Assembly: GCA_030830895.1 (NCBI GenBank)
Contig: JAURMC010000014.1
Span: 310,001-374,000, forward strand
DNA from: Crocinitomicaceae bacterium
GTDB lineage: Bacteria; Bacteroidota; Bacteroidia; Flavobacteriales_D; Crocinitomicaceae
Direction: 5' to 3'
DNA length: 64,000 bases
The notes under the pieces were generated by a model. That model was not told the DNA's origin. It was given only the letters and a program-made list of their open reading frames with translations, and ran no database searches. Shown here piece by piece: positions 47,029 to 55,256 of this stretch (position 1 is the stretch's first letter; each line of letters starts with the position of its first letter). The position numbers were made by a program, and so were the translations under genes.

Positions 47029-48110
47029 TATGAAAACAATTCAGGATTCGTAAGTTGAATTGTTTCAAGATACTTTTTCAATTCTTGCTCTTTGTCTTTT
47101 CTAAGAATCATTAGCATACCTTCAGATTCCACAATGATTGTGTTCTTTATGCCATCTAAGAGAACCACCTTATCTTTAGGTAAATGAATTAGGCAATTAC
47201 TTGTATCAAAAAGATGAACGTTTTCACCCACCACCGCATTTTCCTTATTATCTTTTTCCATGTGGTCGATTAAACTACCCCAAGTACCCAGATCGCTCCA
47301 GTCGAAATCAGAAATCACCACTGAAACATTAGTAGCATGTTCCATTACAGCAAAATCAATTGAAATATCCTCAGCAGCGTCAAAAGCACTTCGCATGAAT
47401 TCGTCTTCCATGGGTGTGTTGTAGGCATGTATAGACCCACAAAAAATTTCATACAATGAATTTGAATGTAGTTTCATGGAATTTAAAATAACATCAGCTC
47501 GCCAAATAAAAATTCCTGAATTCCAAAAATAATTACCAGAGTTTACAAAAGATTGGGCAACATCAAAGGTAGGTTTTTCACAAAAACGTTGCACATGTTT
47601 TACTGATCCTGCAGTTTGGATTCCAGATTCAACTTCAATATATCCGTAACCTGTGTCTGGGCGTGTAGGCTGAATCCCCAAGGTAACTAACTTTCCTAGA
47701 TTTGCCTCTTCGATTGCGGTATGAACCAACCCTTCAAAACGAGTTGTGTTAATAATTAAATGATCAGAAGGTGAAATTACCAATGTTGCATTTGCATTTA
47801 AGGATAAAATCTTTGCTGCAGCAAAGGCAATACATGGTGCTGTATTTTTTCGTTCTGGCTCGCAAATTACTTGCTCTAGGGTTAATTCTGGCAATTGACT
47901 TAGTACCATATCGCGGTACCGCTCATTGGTTAAAATATAAATTTTTGAGGGGTCTGAAACCCAAAGCAATCGCTCGAAGGTTAAGCGAAGTAAAGATTTT
48001 CCAATACCCAACACGTCAAGAAATTGCTTCGGTTTTTGCAGTGTAGACATAGGCCAGAATCGACTTCCTACTCCGCCTGCCATAATTAAACTGTATGTAT
48101 TATTCTTCAT
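47028..48110 (-). CDS. manC: Mannose-1-phosphate guanylyltransferase
   Basis: From the ATG at 48108-48110 the product has 360 residues. The nucleotidyltransferase signature MAGGVGSRFWPMS is followed by KPKQFLDVLG, the activator-Lys motif of this family, then CEPERKNTAPCIAFAAA, SPSDHLI and PDTGYGYIEV and FVEKP-like RFCEKPTFDVA. It makes GDP-mannose for glycan synthesis. There is no C-terminal isomerase domain. It overlaps the SprT-like gene by 11 nt; a TTG two codons earlier is possible. Confidence 0.92.
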   Translation of the reverse strand: MKNNTYSLIMAGGVGSRFWPMSTLQKPKQFLDVLGIGKSLLRLTFERLLWVSDPSKIYILTNERYRDMVLSQLPELTLEQVICEPERKNTAPCIAFAAAKILSLNANATLVISPSDHLIINTTRFEGLVHTAIEEANLGKLVTLGIQPTRPDTGYGYIEVESGIQTAGSVKHVQRFCEKPTFDVAQSFVNSGNYFWNSGIFIWRADVILNSMKLHSNSLYEIFCGSIHAYNTPMEDEFMRSAFDAAEDISIDFAVMEHATNVSVVISDFDWSDLGTWGSLIDHMEKDNKENAVVGENVHLFDTSNCLIHLPKDKVVLLDGIKNTIIVESEGMLMILRKDKEQELKKYLETIQLTNPELFS

Positions 48111-48729
48111 CTTCAATGTATTGAACTTTTGCCATTAAATGGACCAGATAGGTTTGATTTGAACTCAATTCTAAGCATTCAAAGCGCGTTCTTCTTTTTA
48201 ACCCTTTTTGAAACGTCCGGTTATTTAGGACAAATTTACTGTTTTTTGGGAGTTTTTCTAAGGTAATTACCGAGGTGTCAACTTTATCAAAGCTTGCCAA
48301 GGCACGACTTAAAGTTATGTCCGTACAAGAGGATGCCTTCAAAGAATTAATAGATTTATTCAAAGCAGTGCGCAAAGAAGAAGGCAGTTCAGGATGATCA
48401 ATAATCCGTGAAATTAAAGCTTGAAAATTGCGCTTCCATTCAACGCCATGAGGTGCGGCATGCAAGCCATACTGCTGAAATGTTTGCAAATGAGCAAATT
48501 CATGCAAAGTCGTAATTAAAAAAGCATATGGATTTAAATCACCATTAACCGTGATTTGTGGCTTTCCCTTTATATTTTTGGGCCGAAAATCTCCCCACTT
48601 CGTTTTTCTACCCTTTACAATTTTAAAATGCACCCCGGATTCAAATAATAATTCAGCAAGTAATTCCGCAAAAGGCGATGGGACAAATCTCAAAAATGCA
48701 CGTTGGTATTTAGTTATTTTTTCCACCAC
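48100..48729 (-). CDS. SprT-like zinc metalloprotease-fold protein
   Basis: The 209-residue product has the metal motif HEFAH in ITTLHEFAHLQTFQQYGL and a downstream HGVEWKRNF, as in SprT-like proteins. The N-terminal VPSPFAELLAELLFESG leads into the domain. The start is one of tandem GTG codons at 48729 and 48726; a perfect TAnnTTTG box ends only 1 nt before the first, so the second may be used on a leaderless message. The biological role is unknown; eukaryotic relatives repair DNA-protein crosslinks. Confidence 0.82.
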   Translation of the reverse strand: MVEKITKYQRAFLRFVPSPFAELLAELLFESGVHFKIVKGRKTKWGDFRPKNIKGKPQITVNGDLNPYAFLITTLHEFAHLQTFQQYGLHAAPHGVEWKRNFQALISRIIDHPELPSSLRTALNKSINSLKASSCTDITLSRALASFDKVDTSVITLEKLPKNSKFVLNNRTFQKGLKRRTRFECLELSSNQTYLVHLMAKVQYIEDEE

Positions 48730-48730
48730 T

Positions 48731-48759
48731 CAAAGATAAACAGGAATTACATCCACCAA
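48731..48759 (-). promoter_or_regulatory. Promoter overlapping the SprT-like gene start
   Basis: Read on the minus strand: TTG (48757-48759), 18 nt, then TATCTTTG (48731-48738), and the first GTG after 1 nt. Box and spacer fit the Bacteroidota consensus well. The predicted start site falls near the second GTG (48726). Confidence 0.6.
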
Positions 48760-48790
48760 ACTGCTAAAAATAAATATTACCTTTAGCGAC

Positions 48791-49531
48791 GTGAAATATA
48801 TTCGAAACATAGGTGCATATTTCATTATGCTCTCTTGGGTAATGAGAAAGCCGAAAAAAATGAACATATTTTGGAAAATGTTCATGGACGAAGTTCAATT
48901 TATTGGCATTAATTCAATTCCAATTGTTGCGCTTATGTCAACTTTCATGGGTGCGGTAATTTCATTACAAACGGCATCAAACATGGACAGCCCCTTACTC
49001 CCAGCATATACGGTTGGATATATAACACAATCTAGTATCATTTTGGAATTTTCACCAACGATCATTTCTCTTATTTTAGCTGGCAAAGTGGGGTCAAATA
49101 TTGCTTCTGAAATTGGTACAATGCGTATTACAGAGCAAATAGATGCATTAGAAATAATGGGGATTAATTCCATAAATCACCTTATGTTACCGAAAATCCT
49201 TGCTTCTATTATTTACTTTCCAATTCTGATAATTTTTTCGATGTTTTTAGGAATGTTCGGTGGCTTTCTTGCATTGGTGATTTCAGATTTACAAACAACA
49301 GAAACTTATATTCTTGGACTTCGCTCTTGGTTTGACCCTTACAATATATTTTATGCTTTAACCAAAACAGTAGCTTTTGGATTTATTATTGTTTCCATTT
49401 CTTCATTTTATGGATACTATGTTCAAGGGGGATCTTTAGACGTTGGTAAGGCGTCAACTAAAGCTGTTGTTATTAGCAGCGTAGTGATACTCATTGCAAA
49501 TTTCGTAATTACTAAACTTATGCTCTTGTAA
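48791..49531 (+). CDS. mlaE: MlaE-family lipid ABC transporter permease
   Basis: The 246-residue product has the MlaE layout of about five membrane segments with the conserved EFSPTIISLILAGKVGSNIA and IASEIGTMRITEQIDALEIMG loop. It is the inner-membrane permease of the Mla phospholipid transport system. The start is GTG at 48791. It is coupled to mlaF by a one-base overlap (TAATG). The substrate-binding MlaD gene does not follow in this window. Confidence 0.93.
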   Translation: MKYIRNIGAYFIMLSWVMRKPKKMNIFWKMFMDEVQFIGINSIPIVALMSTFMGAVISLQTASNMDSPLLPAYTVGYITQSSIILEFSPTIISLILAGKVGSNIASEIGTMRITEQIDALEIMGINSINHLMLPKILASIIYFPILIIFSMFLGMFGGFLALVISDLQTTETYILGLRSWFDPYNIFYALTKTVAFGFIIVSISSFYGYYVQGGSLDVGKASTKAVVISSVVILIANFVITKLMLL

Positions 49532-50298
49532 TGATTAGTATTCGCAACGTAAATAAAACATTTGGAAAGCAACAAGTATTATTTGATGTGAGTGCAGATT
49601 TTGAACCTGGGCGGATCAATTTGATTATAGGCCAATCTGGTCAGGGAAAATCTGTATTAGCAAAATCAATGGTTGGACTACATGAAGTTGATTCTGGTCA
49701 GATTCTTTTTAATCAGAGAGACTTCACAACCATGGATAAAAGCGAACGGAGTAAGATTCGAGGAGAAATTGGTATGCTATTTCAAGGAAGCGCCTTATTT
49801 GATTCAATGACCGTGGAGGAAAATATAAAGTTTCCTTTATCCATGTTTACAAAAATGACCAAAAAGGAATTGCAGGTCCGAGTAGACTTTTGTTTAGATC
49901 GCGTAAACCTTAATGGAAGAAATGCATTATATCCCTCTGAATGTTCCGGTGGGATGCAAAAGCGGGTTGGAATTGCTCGGGCAATTGCAATGAATCCTAA
50001 ATATTTATTTTGTGATGAACCAAATTCAGGACTTGATCCAAAAACAGCAATTGTCATTGATAGCTTAATCAAGGATATCACGTATGAATATGGAATTACC
50101 ACTATTGTTATTACCCATGATATGAATAGTGTTATGGAAATCGGAGATAAGGTTATATTTATTCATCAAGGAAAAAAATGGTGGGAAGGTGATCGTCATA
50201 GCATTATTACCACTGAAAACGCGGAAGTTGAAGCTTTTGTTTTTGCCTCAGAATTTATGAAAGAAATTCGCACTTCTATAAAAACACAAACCCCCTGA
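49531..50298 (+). CDS. mlaF: MlaF-family ABC transporter ATPase
   Basis: The 255-residue ATPase has Walker A IIGQSGQGKSVLAKSM, the Q-loop GMLFQGSALFDSMTV, ABC signature CSGGMQKRVGIARAI, Walker B YLFCDEPNSGLDP and the H-loop VITHDM. It powers the MlaE permease. The C-terminal helical segment (EAFVFASEFMKEIR) is usual. No further Mla gene follows; the next element is tRNA-Leu. Confidence 0.95.
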   Translation: MISIRNVNKTFGKQQVLFDVSADFEPGRINLIIGQSGQGKSVLAKSMVGLHEVDSGQILFNQRDFTTMDKSERSKIRGEIGMLFQGSALFDSMTVEENIKFPLSMFTKMTKKELQVRVDFCLDRVNLNGRNALYPSECSGGMQKRVGIARAIAMNPKYLFCDEPNSGLDPKTAIVIDSLIKDITYEYGITTIVITHDMNSVMEIGDKVIFIHQGKKWWEGDRHSIITTENAEVEAFVFASEFMKEIRTSIKTQTP

Positions 50299-50359
50299 TA
50301 TCATATTTTATTTCAATCCTATCTGAGTGTTTCAAATTCTAAGAGAATGTATATCCAAT

Positions 50360-50389
50360 TTGCTACTTTTCAATTCTTTTGTATCTTTG
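50360..50389 (+). promoter_or_regulatory. Promoter of tRNA-Leu
   Basis: TTG (50360-50362), exactly 19 nt, then TATCTTTG (50382-50389): a complete match to the Bacteroidota promoter consensus. The start site would be near 50396, about 32 nt before the mature tRNA. Confidence 0.85.
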
Positions 50390-50427
50390 TGCTCCAATTT
50401 GCTCAACGGGGCTGTAAAATTGGATTA

Positions 50428-50509
50428 GCGGATGTGGTGAAATTGGTAGACACGCTAGACTTAGGATCTAGTGCCGAGAGGTGTGCGGGTTCGAGTCCCT
50501 CCATCCGCA
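50428..50509 (+). tRNA. tRNA-Leu (anticodon TAG)
   Basis: The acceptor stem GCGGATG (50428-50434) pairs with CATCCGC (50502-50508); the D-arm, the anticodon stem CTAGA/TCTAG with loop CTTAGGA (anticodon TAG at 50462-50464) and a long class II variable arm are visible. CCA is not encoded. The T-stem (50485-50489 with 50497-50501) has one C-T mismatch at its second pair. It reads CUA leucine codons. Confidence 0.95.
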
Positions 50510-50514
50510 CCTTT

Positions 50515-50544
50515 AGGTCTCGTGAATTCGGGACCTTTTTTTTT
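50515..50544 (+). terminator. Intrinsic terminator after tRNA-Leu
   Basis: AGGTCTCG (50515-50522) pairs with CGGGACCT (50529-50536), with one T-G wobble, around a 6-nt loop, followed by a run of nine T (50536-50544). It ends only 20 nt before the trigger factor ATG. Confidence 0.88.
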
Positions 50545-50564
50545 AATATTAAATTAAAAATAAT

Positions 50565-51917
50565 ATGAATGTAATTCGTCAAGAAATTGATGCATTAAAT
50601 GGGTTATTATCCGTTCAAATTGAATCTATTGATTATGCCCAAAAAGTAAAATCAAGCCTAGAAAAATATCGGAAAACAGCAAAAATTCCAGGGTTCCGTC
50701 CAGGTCATATCCCTTTTGGTATTGTAGAAAAAAAATTCGGAAAAGCCGTCTTGGCAGAAGAACTAAATACCTTAGCGAACGATGGGGTGTATAATTACAT
50801 CAAAGAAAATAACATCGAGATTTTAGGCAATCCAATTCCATCTATTTCCAACGAAATGGAGGGTTCATTTGATAATCCGGGGACGTTTAAATTCACTTTT
50901 GAAATTGGAATTTCTCCGTCCTTTGACTACCAAAAGATATTAAAAAAAGGGATCGAGTATAATACCGTGCGTGTCGATGAAAAACTGGTAAATCAACAAA
51001 TTGAAGACATTCAGCGTCGATATGGTAAAATGATGAGTGTTGACGAATCTGGTGAAAAAGATTTGGTAGTTGGTACATTTTCTGAATTATCCGAAGATGG
51101 CACTCCAAAAGAAGGTGGGATTTCTCACAGCACAACTCTATCAGTCGAATTCATTGAAAACAATGAAGCAAAGACCTTATTAATTGGTAAAAAGAAAGAT
51201 GATGTTTTTCAACTTAATCCTAGCACCGTTTCTAAAGACGATGCAGATAGAGCCTCTCTGTTAGGGCTGACAATAGAAACCCTCCCAGCTCAAAATGTCA
51301 TGTTTGAATTCAAAATTACCGATATCAAACGAATGGAGCTTGCTGAACTAAATTCTGAGTTATTTGGAAAGTTGTTTCAGGAGGGGGAAATTACCGATGA
51401 GGAAGGCCTTCGTGCCCGTGTAAAAAAAGATTTAGAACAAATGTTTGAGCGGGATGCAGATCGTTTAATGACAAGAAAAGTATATGACCAACTGATGTCC
51501 GAGGTCGCTATGGAATTTCCTGAAGCGTTTTTAAAACGTTGGATAAAGGTGAGTGCTTCATCTCCAATTTCAGAAGAAGAAATTGAGCAGGAATTTGATT
51601 CCTATTTAAAATCGTTGAAATGGCAATTGATTCAAACAAAGATCTTTAAAGATTCGGATACTAAAATGGTGTATGAAGAGGTGTTAACATTTACCAAAGG
51701 GTTATTGATAAGCAATTATGCACAATATGGTATCCCGGCACCAGATGAAGCAGAACTGGAAGCTTCGGCGAGAGAATTGTTATCAAAAAAGGACCAAGCG
51801 AATAGTATTTACGATCAATTAGCAGAAGTTAAATTGACACAATTTTTCAAAGCAAATGCAAGCCTAAAGATGAAGCCTTTGTCTTATGATGACTTCCTTT
51901 TAGAAATGAAGAAATAA
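50565..51917 (+). CDS. tig: Trigger factor
   Basis: The 450-residue chaperone has the ribosome-binding N-terminal domain (VKSSLEKYRKTAKIPGFRPG, with the signature loop at KIPGFRPGHIPFG), a PPIase-like middle domain whose active-site pattern is weak, and a C-terminal helical arm domain (about residues 260-450). It binds ribosomal protein L23 (rplW, 1209) and nascent chains. The gap to the tRNA-Leu terminator has no room for its own full promoter, so expression may rely on readthrough. It is convergent with oxyR (11-nt gap). Confidence 0.95.
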   Translation: MNVIRQEIDALNGLLSVQIESIDYAQKVKSSLEKYRKTAKIPGFRPGHIPFGIVEKKFGKAVLAEELNTLANDGVYNYIKENNIEILGNPIPSISNEMEGSFDNPGTFKFTFEIGISPSFDYQKILKKGIEYNTVRVDEKLVNQQIEDIQRRYGKMMSVDESGEKDLVVGTFSELSEDGTPKEGGISHSTTLSVEFIENNEAKTLLIGKKKDDVFQLNPSTVSKDDADRASLLGLTIETLPAQNVMFEFKITDIKRMELAELNSELFGKLFQEGEITDEEGLRARVKKDLEQMFERDADRLMTRKVYDQLMSEVAMEFPEAFLKRWIKVSASSPISEEEIEQEFDSYLKSLKWQLIQTKIFKDSDTKMVYEEVLTFTKGLLISNYAQYGIPAPDEAELEASARELLSKKDQANSIYDQLAEVKLTQFFKANASLKMKPLSYDDFLLEMKK

Positions 51918-51928
51918 TCTTATTATAC

Positions 51929-52849
51929 TTACTTCCAATCTAAAACGTGAAGGGCCACATCATTTTGTTTGGAAAAAACCATTTGAATTTCTTTTACCAT
52001 GCGCTCAATATGAGGTAATTTATAACTGCGCTGTGGGAACACACCTATTATTTCTCTTGCCGGGGCTCCATAAGGAGATTGTAATCGCTTTCGAAATAAG
52101 GAATTCTCCTTTGTAGATTTAAACATTGCAGGCAGCAGGGTATACCCTCCCTTTAAATTGACCATTTCAACCAACAGTTCCATATTACCCCCAATGTAAT
52201 CCCATGTATGACCATTTGTGGTCTCAGAAATTTTACAAAAATTAATTACTTGGGTTCGCAGACAATTTCCTTTACTAAGCAACCACGGTTGCTGACCATC
52301 TAAAATTGAAACATCCACTTTTCCTTTTCCTCCCAACGCTGTATACACTTCAATTTCTTCAATAAACAATGGTGTAGTTCTAAATTTGATCTTTTGAAAA
52401 GGGCCGGCTAAGATCCCCATATCAATTGATCCTTTTTCCAATTCTTGAATTAATATCTCAGATGGGTACTCAAGGTACAAAAAACGGACATTTGGAAGAA
52501 CCTCAGCAAATAAAGAAAAAAGATGCGTTAACATATACACTGAAACTGTGGGAATAATTCCAACTCGAATCTCTTCGATAAGCTTACCTGACATTCGTTC
52601 ATTTATCAACCTCAAGTTATCATTTTCTGCAAGAATATTTTGAAGAATGGGGATTATTTCTTGTCCATATGGAGTTAATGACAATGGATTAGTTGAACGA
52701 TCAAATACGACATATCCTAATTGATCTTCTGCCTTTCTAACTTGCATTGATAAAGTAGGTTGGGTTACAAAACAGCGCTCACTCGCTCTAGAAAATTGCA
52801 ATTCTTCACTGAGAATAACGAGGTACCGCATTTGCTGTAAAGTAATCAT
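51929..52849 (-). CDS. oxyR: Hydrogen peroxide-responsive LysR-type regulator OxyR
   Basis: The 306-residue product has an N-terminal LysR helix-turn-helix (LQFSRASERCFVTQPTLSMQ) and a sensor domain with two cysteines, Cys196 and Cys205, in NCLRTQVINFC. Their 9-residue spacing equals that of the redox pair Cys199/Cys208 in E. coli OxyR. It is divergent from the peroxiredoxin gene, its expected target. No clear OxyR site was recognised in the 154-nt gap. Confidence 0.93.
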   Translation of the reverse strand: MITLQQMRYLVILSEELQFSRASERCFVTQPTLSMQVRKAEDQLGYVVFDRSTNPLSLTPYGQEIIPILQNILAENDNLRLINERMSGKLIEEIRVGIIPTVSVYMLTHLFSLFAEVLPNVRFLYLEYPSEILIQELEKGSIDMGILAGPFQKIKFRTTPLFIEEIEVYTALGGKGKVDVSILDGQQPWLLSKGNCLRTQVINFCKISETTNGHTWDYIGGNMELLVEMVNLKGGYTLLPAMFKSTKENSLFRKRLQSPYGAPAREIIGVFPQRSYKLPHIERMVKEIQMVFSKQNDVALHVLDWK

Positions 52850-52967
52850 AGATAGTATTTATGTGAATATAATTTATTTTGATTTTATTGATAACAAAGG
52901 ACGTTTAACTTTGTTGAGAATTAACATAGTTTTCATTTGGTTGAACAGAACCTAATTCGGTTTGTTT

Positions 52968-52975
52968 TACCTTTG
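52968..52975 (+). promoter_or_regulatory. -7 box of the peroxiredoxin gene
   Basis: TACCTTTG, a perfect TAnnTTTG, ends 28 nt before the ATG at 53004. The nearest TTG (52941-52943) lies 24 nt upstream, slightly long, which is in keeping with a promoter that needs an activator such as OxyR. Confidence 0.6.
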
Positions 52976-53003
52976 CATACAGTAACTTAATAAATAAAAT
53001 AAC

Positions 53004-53636
53004 ATGTCAGTTTTAGTAGGAAAAAAAGCCCCTTCGTTCAGCGCGGGAGCTGTGGTAAATGGAGGTGAAATTGTAAATGACTTCTCCTTGAATCAATATG
53101 TAGGAAAAAATCACGTATTGTTTTTCTTTTATCCAAAGGATTTTACATTTGTTTGTCCGTCTGAATTACATGCATTTCAGAATGCATTAGGAGATTTCGA
53201 AGCGCGTGGTGTTAAAGTGGTAGCTTGTTCTACGGACACCGAGGAATCACATTGGGCATGGTTACAAACACCAAAAAACAAAGGGGGAATTGAAGGGGTA
53301 ACATATCCAATTGTGGCGGACACTTCAAAAACAATTTCTGAAGCTTTTGGAGTTTTAGCCGGTGAATACGAATATGATATGGAGGGTTCATTAACCGCAA
53401 GTGGCCCGATGATCGCCTACCGAGGTCTGTTTCTCATTGATAAATCAGGAACCGTGATGCATCAATTGGTTAACTTTTTTCCCTTAGGGAGAAATGTGGA
53501 AGAGGCACTCCGAATGGTTGATGCTTTACAGTATTTTGAAGAGCATGGCGAAGTTTGTCCAGCGAATTGGCATAAAGGAGAGGAAGCCATGAAAGCAAGT
53601 TTCGATGGTGTTGCAGACTATCTTTCAAAACACTAG
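53004..53636 (+). CDS. 2-Cys peroxiredoxin (AhpC/Prx1 type)
   Basis: The 210-residue product has the peroxidatic Cys51 in FYPKDFTFVCPSELHAF and the resolving Cys185 in GEVCPANWHKG, hence a typical 2-Cys enzyme. It reduces peroxides in the cytoplasm, using thioredoxin or an AhpF-like reductase. Gene order with oxyR suggests peroxide-inducible expression. No reductase gene is adjacent. It ends at a strong terminator (53653-53683). Confidence 0.96.
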   Translation: MSVLVGKKAPSFSAGAVVNGGEIVNDFSLNQYVGKNHVLFFFYPKDFTFVCPSELHAFQNALGDFEARGVKVVACSTDTEESHWAWLQTPKNKGGIEGVTYPIVADTSKTISEAFGVLAGEYEYDMEGSLTASGPMIAYRGLFLIDKSGTVMHQLVNFFPLGRNVEEALRMVDALQYFEEHGEVCPANWHKGEEAMKASFDGVADYLSKH

Positions 53637-53652
53637 ATTATAAAATCAATAG

Positions 53653-53683
53653 AAAAGCCTTGCATTAGCGAGGCTTTTTTTTT
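53653..53683 (+). terminator. Intrinsic terminator after peroxiredoxin
   Basis: AAAAGCCTTGC pairs with GCGAGGCTTTT (one T-G wobble, 4-nt loop ATTA), giving an 11-bp stem followed by a T-run to 53683. Confidence 0.9.
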
Positions 53684-53784
53684 GTGAAGTATTTCAATAA
53701 CATTTCAATGTGGAAATCTAAAGTAAAAACTGGGGTACGGGCATTAAATGCTTGTTAATTTAGCGAGACAAAATAATTACACAA

Positions 53785-54507
53785 ATGAGAAATAACGCGA
53801 AATTGTTTTTAAGTATACTTGGGATTTTTGCCTTCAACCTTGCCCTAATGGCTCAAGAAAATAGCATTGGTGGAGAAGAAACTACTAGCCAAACCGGTAA
53901 TGGAGGAGGAATGCCTCCAATCCCTTGGGAATTCATTGTTCCGCTTGGTATGCTTTTGTTTTATTCCTTATATGTAATTTACGAACGTATCCTATACATC
54001 AGAAGAATGGTAAAATTCGATGCGAAATTGGTAGATACTATGCAGCCGCACCTTGAGAAAGGAAATTTTTCTGATGCAATGGGTATGATTAAAAACCAAG
54101 ACGGTGCCTATGCCACCGTTGTTAAAGAAGGCTTAGAAAGTTTAGAGAATAGCCTAAAATCGAATGAGGTAGAATCCAACATGGAGAAAATTGCAAACAT
54201 TGAAATTGGTAAAATGGATAAGAACCTAGGTCATTTAGGTTTGATAGCAGGGATTGCTCCTACCATAGGATTTATTGGAACAATATCCGGGGTAATAACC
54301 GTATTTTATGACATCTCTAAAACAGAAAATGTTTCCATTGGAATCATCTCGGAAGGATTATATGAAAAGATGTTTTCTTCCGCAGCTGGATTGATTGTAG
54401 GATTAATTGCTTATGCAGGTTATCACATTTTGAACTCAGTAATTGATTCTAACACCCTTCGTATGCAACAGGTGATAGTAAAATTCACTAAACTAACTCG
54501 TCCATAA
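53785..54507 (+). CDS. exbB: MotA/TolQ/ExbB-type proton channel subunit
   Basis: The 240-residue product has an N-terminal hydrophobic segment followed by a Gly/Gln-rich stretch (QTGNGGGMPPIPWE), then two more membrane segments: VPLGMLLFYSLYVIYERI and the IAGIAPTIGFIGTISGVITV motif characteristic of ExbB/TolQ. The cytoplasmic loop contains MEKIANIEIGKMDKNLGHLG. With the next gene it forms an energy-transfer motor that couples proton flow to outer membrane transport. No TonB gene is nearby. Confidence 0.9.
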   Translation: MRNNAKLFLSILGIFAFNLALMAQENSIGGEETTSQTGNGGGMPPIPWEFIVPLGMLLFYSLYVIYERILYIRRMVKFDAKLVDTMQPHLEKGNFSDAMGMIKNQDGAYATVVKEGLESLENSLKSNEVESNMEKIANIEIGKMDKNLGHLGLIAGIAPTIGFIGTISGVITVFYDISKTENVSIGIISEGLYEKMFSSAAGLIVGLIAYAGYHILNSVIDSNTLRMQQVIVKFTKLTRP

Positions 54508-54509
54508 CC

Positions 54510-54932
54510 ATGGCTTTAAACAGAAATAGACGCCGACACATTGAAGTAGCTACGGGAGCATTGAGTGATATCATGTTCTTTTTGCTCTTATTCTTTCTAA
54601 TTATTTCTACCCTTGCCAATCCAAATGTGATTAAGGTTCCATTGCCAGAAGCAAATACCACATTGAAAACTAATAAATCCCATTTAACACTTTCCGTTCA
54701 ATATGTAGATGGGAAGTATATTTATTGCTTTGACAAAGATCTTGAAAATCAAATCATTGATAATGATGAGGCCTTAATGTCCCAATTGGTTTCAAGGACC
54801 AAAGCATTGAAGGATGATATTGTTGTGGTACGCTTTGATAAGAACGCACAAGCACAAAAATTAGTAGATTTATTTGAAATCGCTAGAGCCGCTAATGTAA
54901 AATTACGTCTAGGTACCGTGGTAAAAAACTAG
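54510..54932 (+). CDS. exbD: ExbD/TolR-type energy transducer subunit
   Basis: The 140-residue product has a short cytoplasmic N-terminus, one membrane segment (SDIMFFLLLFFLIISTLANP) that includes the proton-carrying Asp, and a periplasmic domain ending KLRLGTVVKN. It starts 2 nt after the ExbB-type gene. A weak hairpin follows its stop. The partner TonB-like protein is not in this window. Confidence 0.9.
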   Translation: MALNRNRRRHIEVATGALSDIMFFLLLFFLIISTLANPNVIKVPLPEANTTLKTNKSHLTLSVQYVDGKYIYCFDKDLENQIIDNDEALMSQLVSRTKALKDDIVVVRFDKNAQAQKLVDLFEIARAANVKLRLGTVVKN

Positions 54933-54965
54933 GCTAAACTAAGTTCTTTATTTTAGCTCTTTTTA
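54932..54965 (+). terminator. Possible weak terminator after exbD
   Basis: GCTAAA (54933-54938) can pair with TTTAGC (54952-54957) around a 13-nt loop, followed by CTCTTTTT. The stem is AT-rich and the loop is large, so the call is weak. Confidence 0.35.
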
Positions 54966-55002
54966 TCACGTATGTAATCACATTTAAATACTAACAAAAT
55001 TT

Positions 55003-55032
55003 TTGAAAAAAATGAAAAATAGTGTACCTTTG
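55003..55032 (+). promoter_or_regulatory. Promoter of tRNA-Phe
   Basis: TTG (55003-55005), exactly 19 nt, then TACCTTTG (55025-55032), a full match to the Bacteroidota consensus. The same layout precedes tRNA-Leu. The start site would be near 55038. Confidence 0.85.
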
Positions 55033-55049
55033 CAATCCAAATATGGGCT

Positions 55050-55122
55050 GGTACCTTAGCTCAGTTGGTAGAGCAAAGGACTGAAAATCCTTGTGTCCCT
55101 GGTTCGATTCCTGGAGGTACCA
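55050..55122 (+). tRNA. tRNA-Phe (anticodon GAA)
   Basis: The acceptor stem GGTACCT (55050-55056) pairs with AGGTACC (55115-55121). The anticodon stem AAGGA/TCCTT encloses the loop CTGAAAA with anticodon GAA (55083-55085), and the T-loop GGTTCGATTCC is normal. Discriminator base A; CCA is not encoded. It decodes UUC/UUU. Confidence 0.96.
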
Positions 55123-55126
55123 CATC

Positions 55127-55157
55127 AAAACCCTGACGCTTTGGTCAGGGTTTTTTT
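55127..55157 (+). terminator. Intrinsic terminator after tRNA-Phe
   Basis: AAAACCCTGAC (55127-55137) pairs perfectly with GTCAGGGTTTT (55144-55154) around a 6-nt loop, and the T-run continues to 55157. Confidence 0.92.
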
Positions 55158-55244
55158 GTTTAAAAATAATGTGTTTGTTTTGTAGCATTTTCAATTATCC
55201 AATGGATGCATTGTTTAAGAAAAAAACAAAAGCCACAATTTTCC

Positions 55245-55252
55245 TACCTTTG
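55245..55252 (+). promoter_or_regulatory. -7 box next to the coaX start codon
   Basis: TACCTTTG, a perfect TAnnTTTG, is followed by ATTC and the ATG at 55257. The spacing predicts a leaderless or nearly leaderless message. No TTG lies at 17-23 nt upstream. Confidence 0.5.
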
Positions 55253-55256
55253 ATTC

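Noticed and set aside
52850-53003. An OxyR binding site between oxyR and the peroxiredoxin gene
   Set aside because: No sequence matching the classical ATAG-repeat pattern was clear enough to report, although a site is expected from function.
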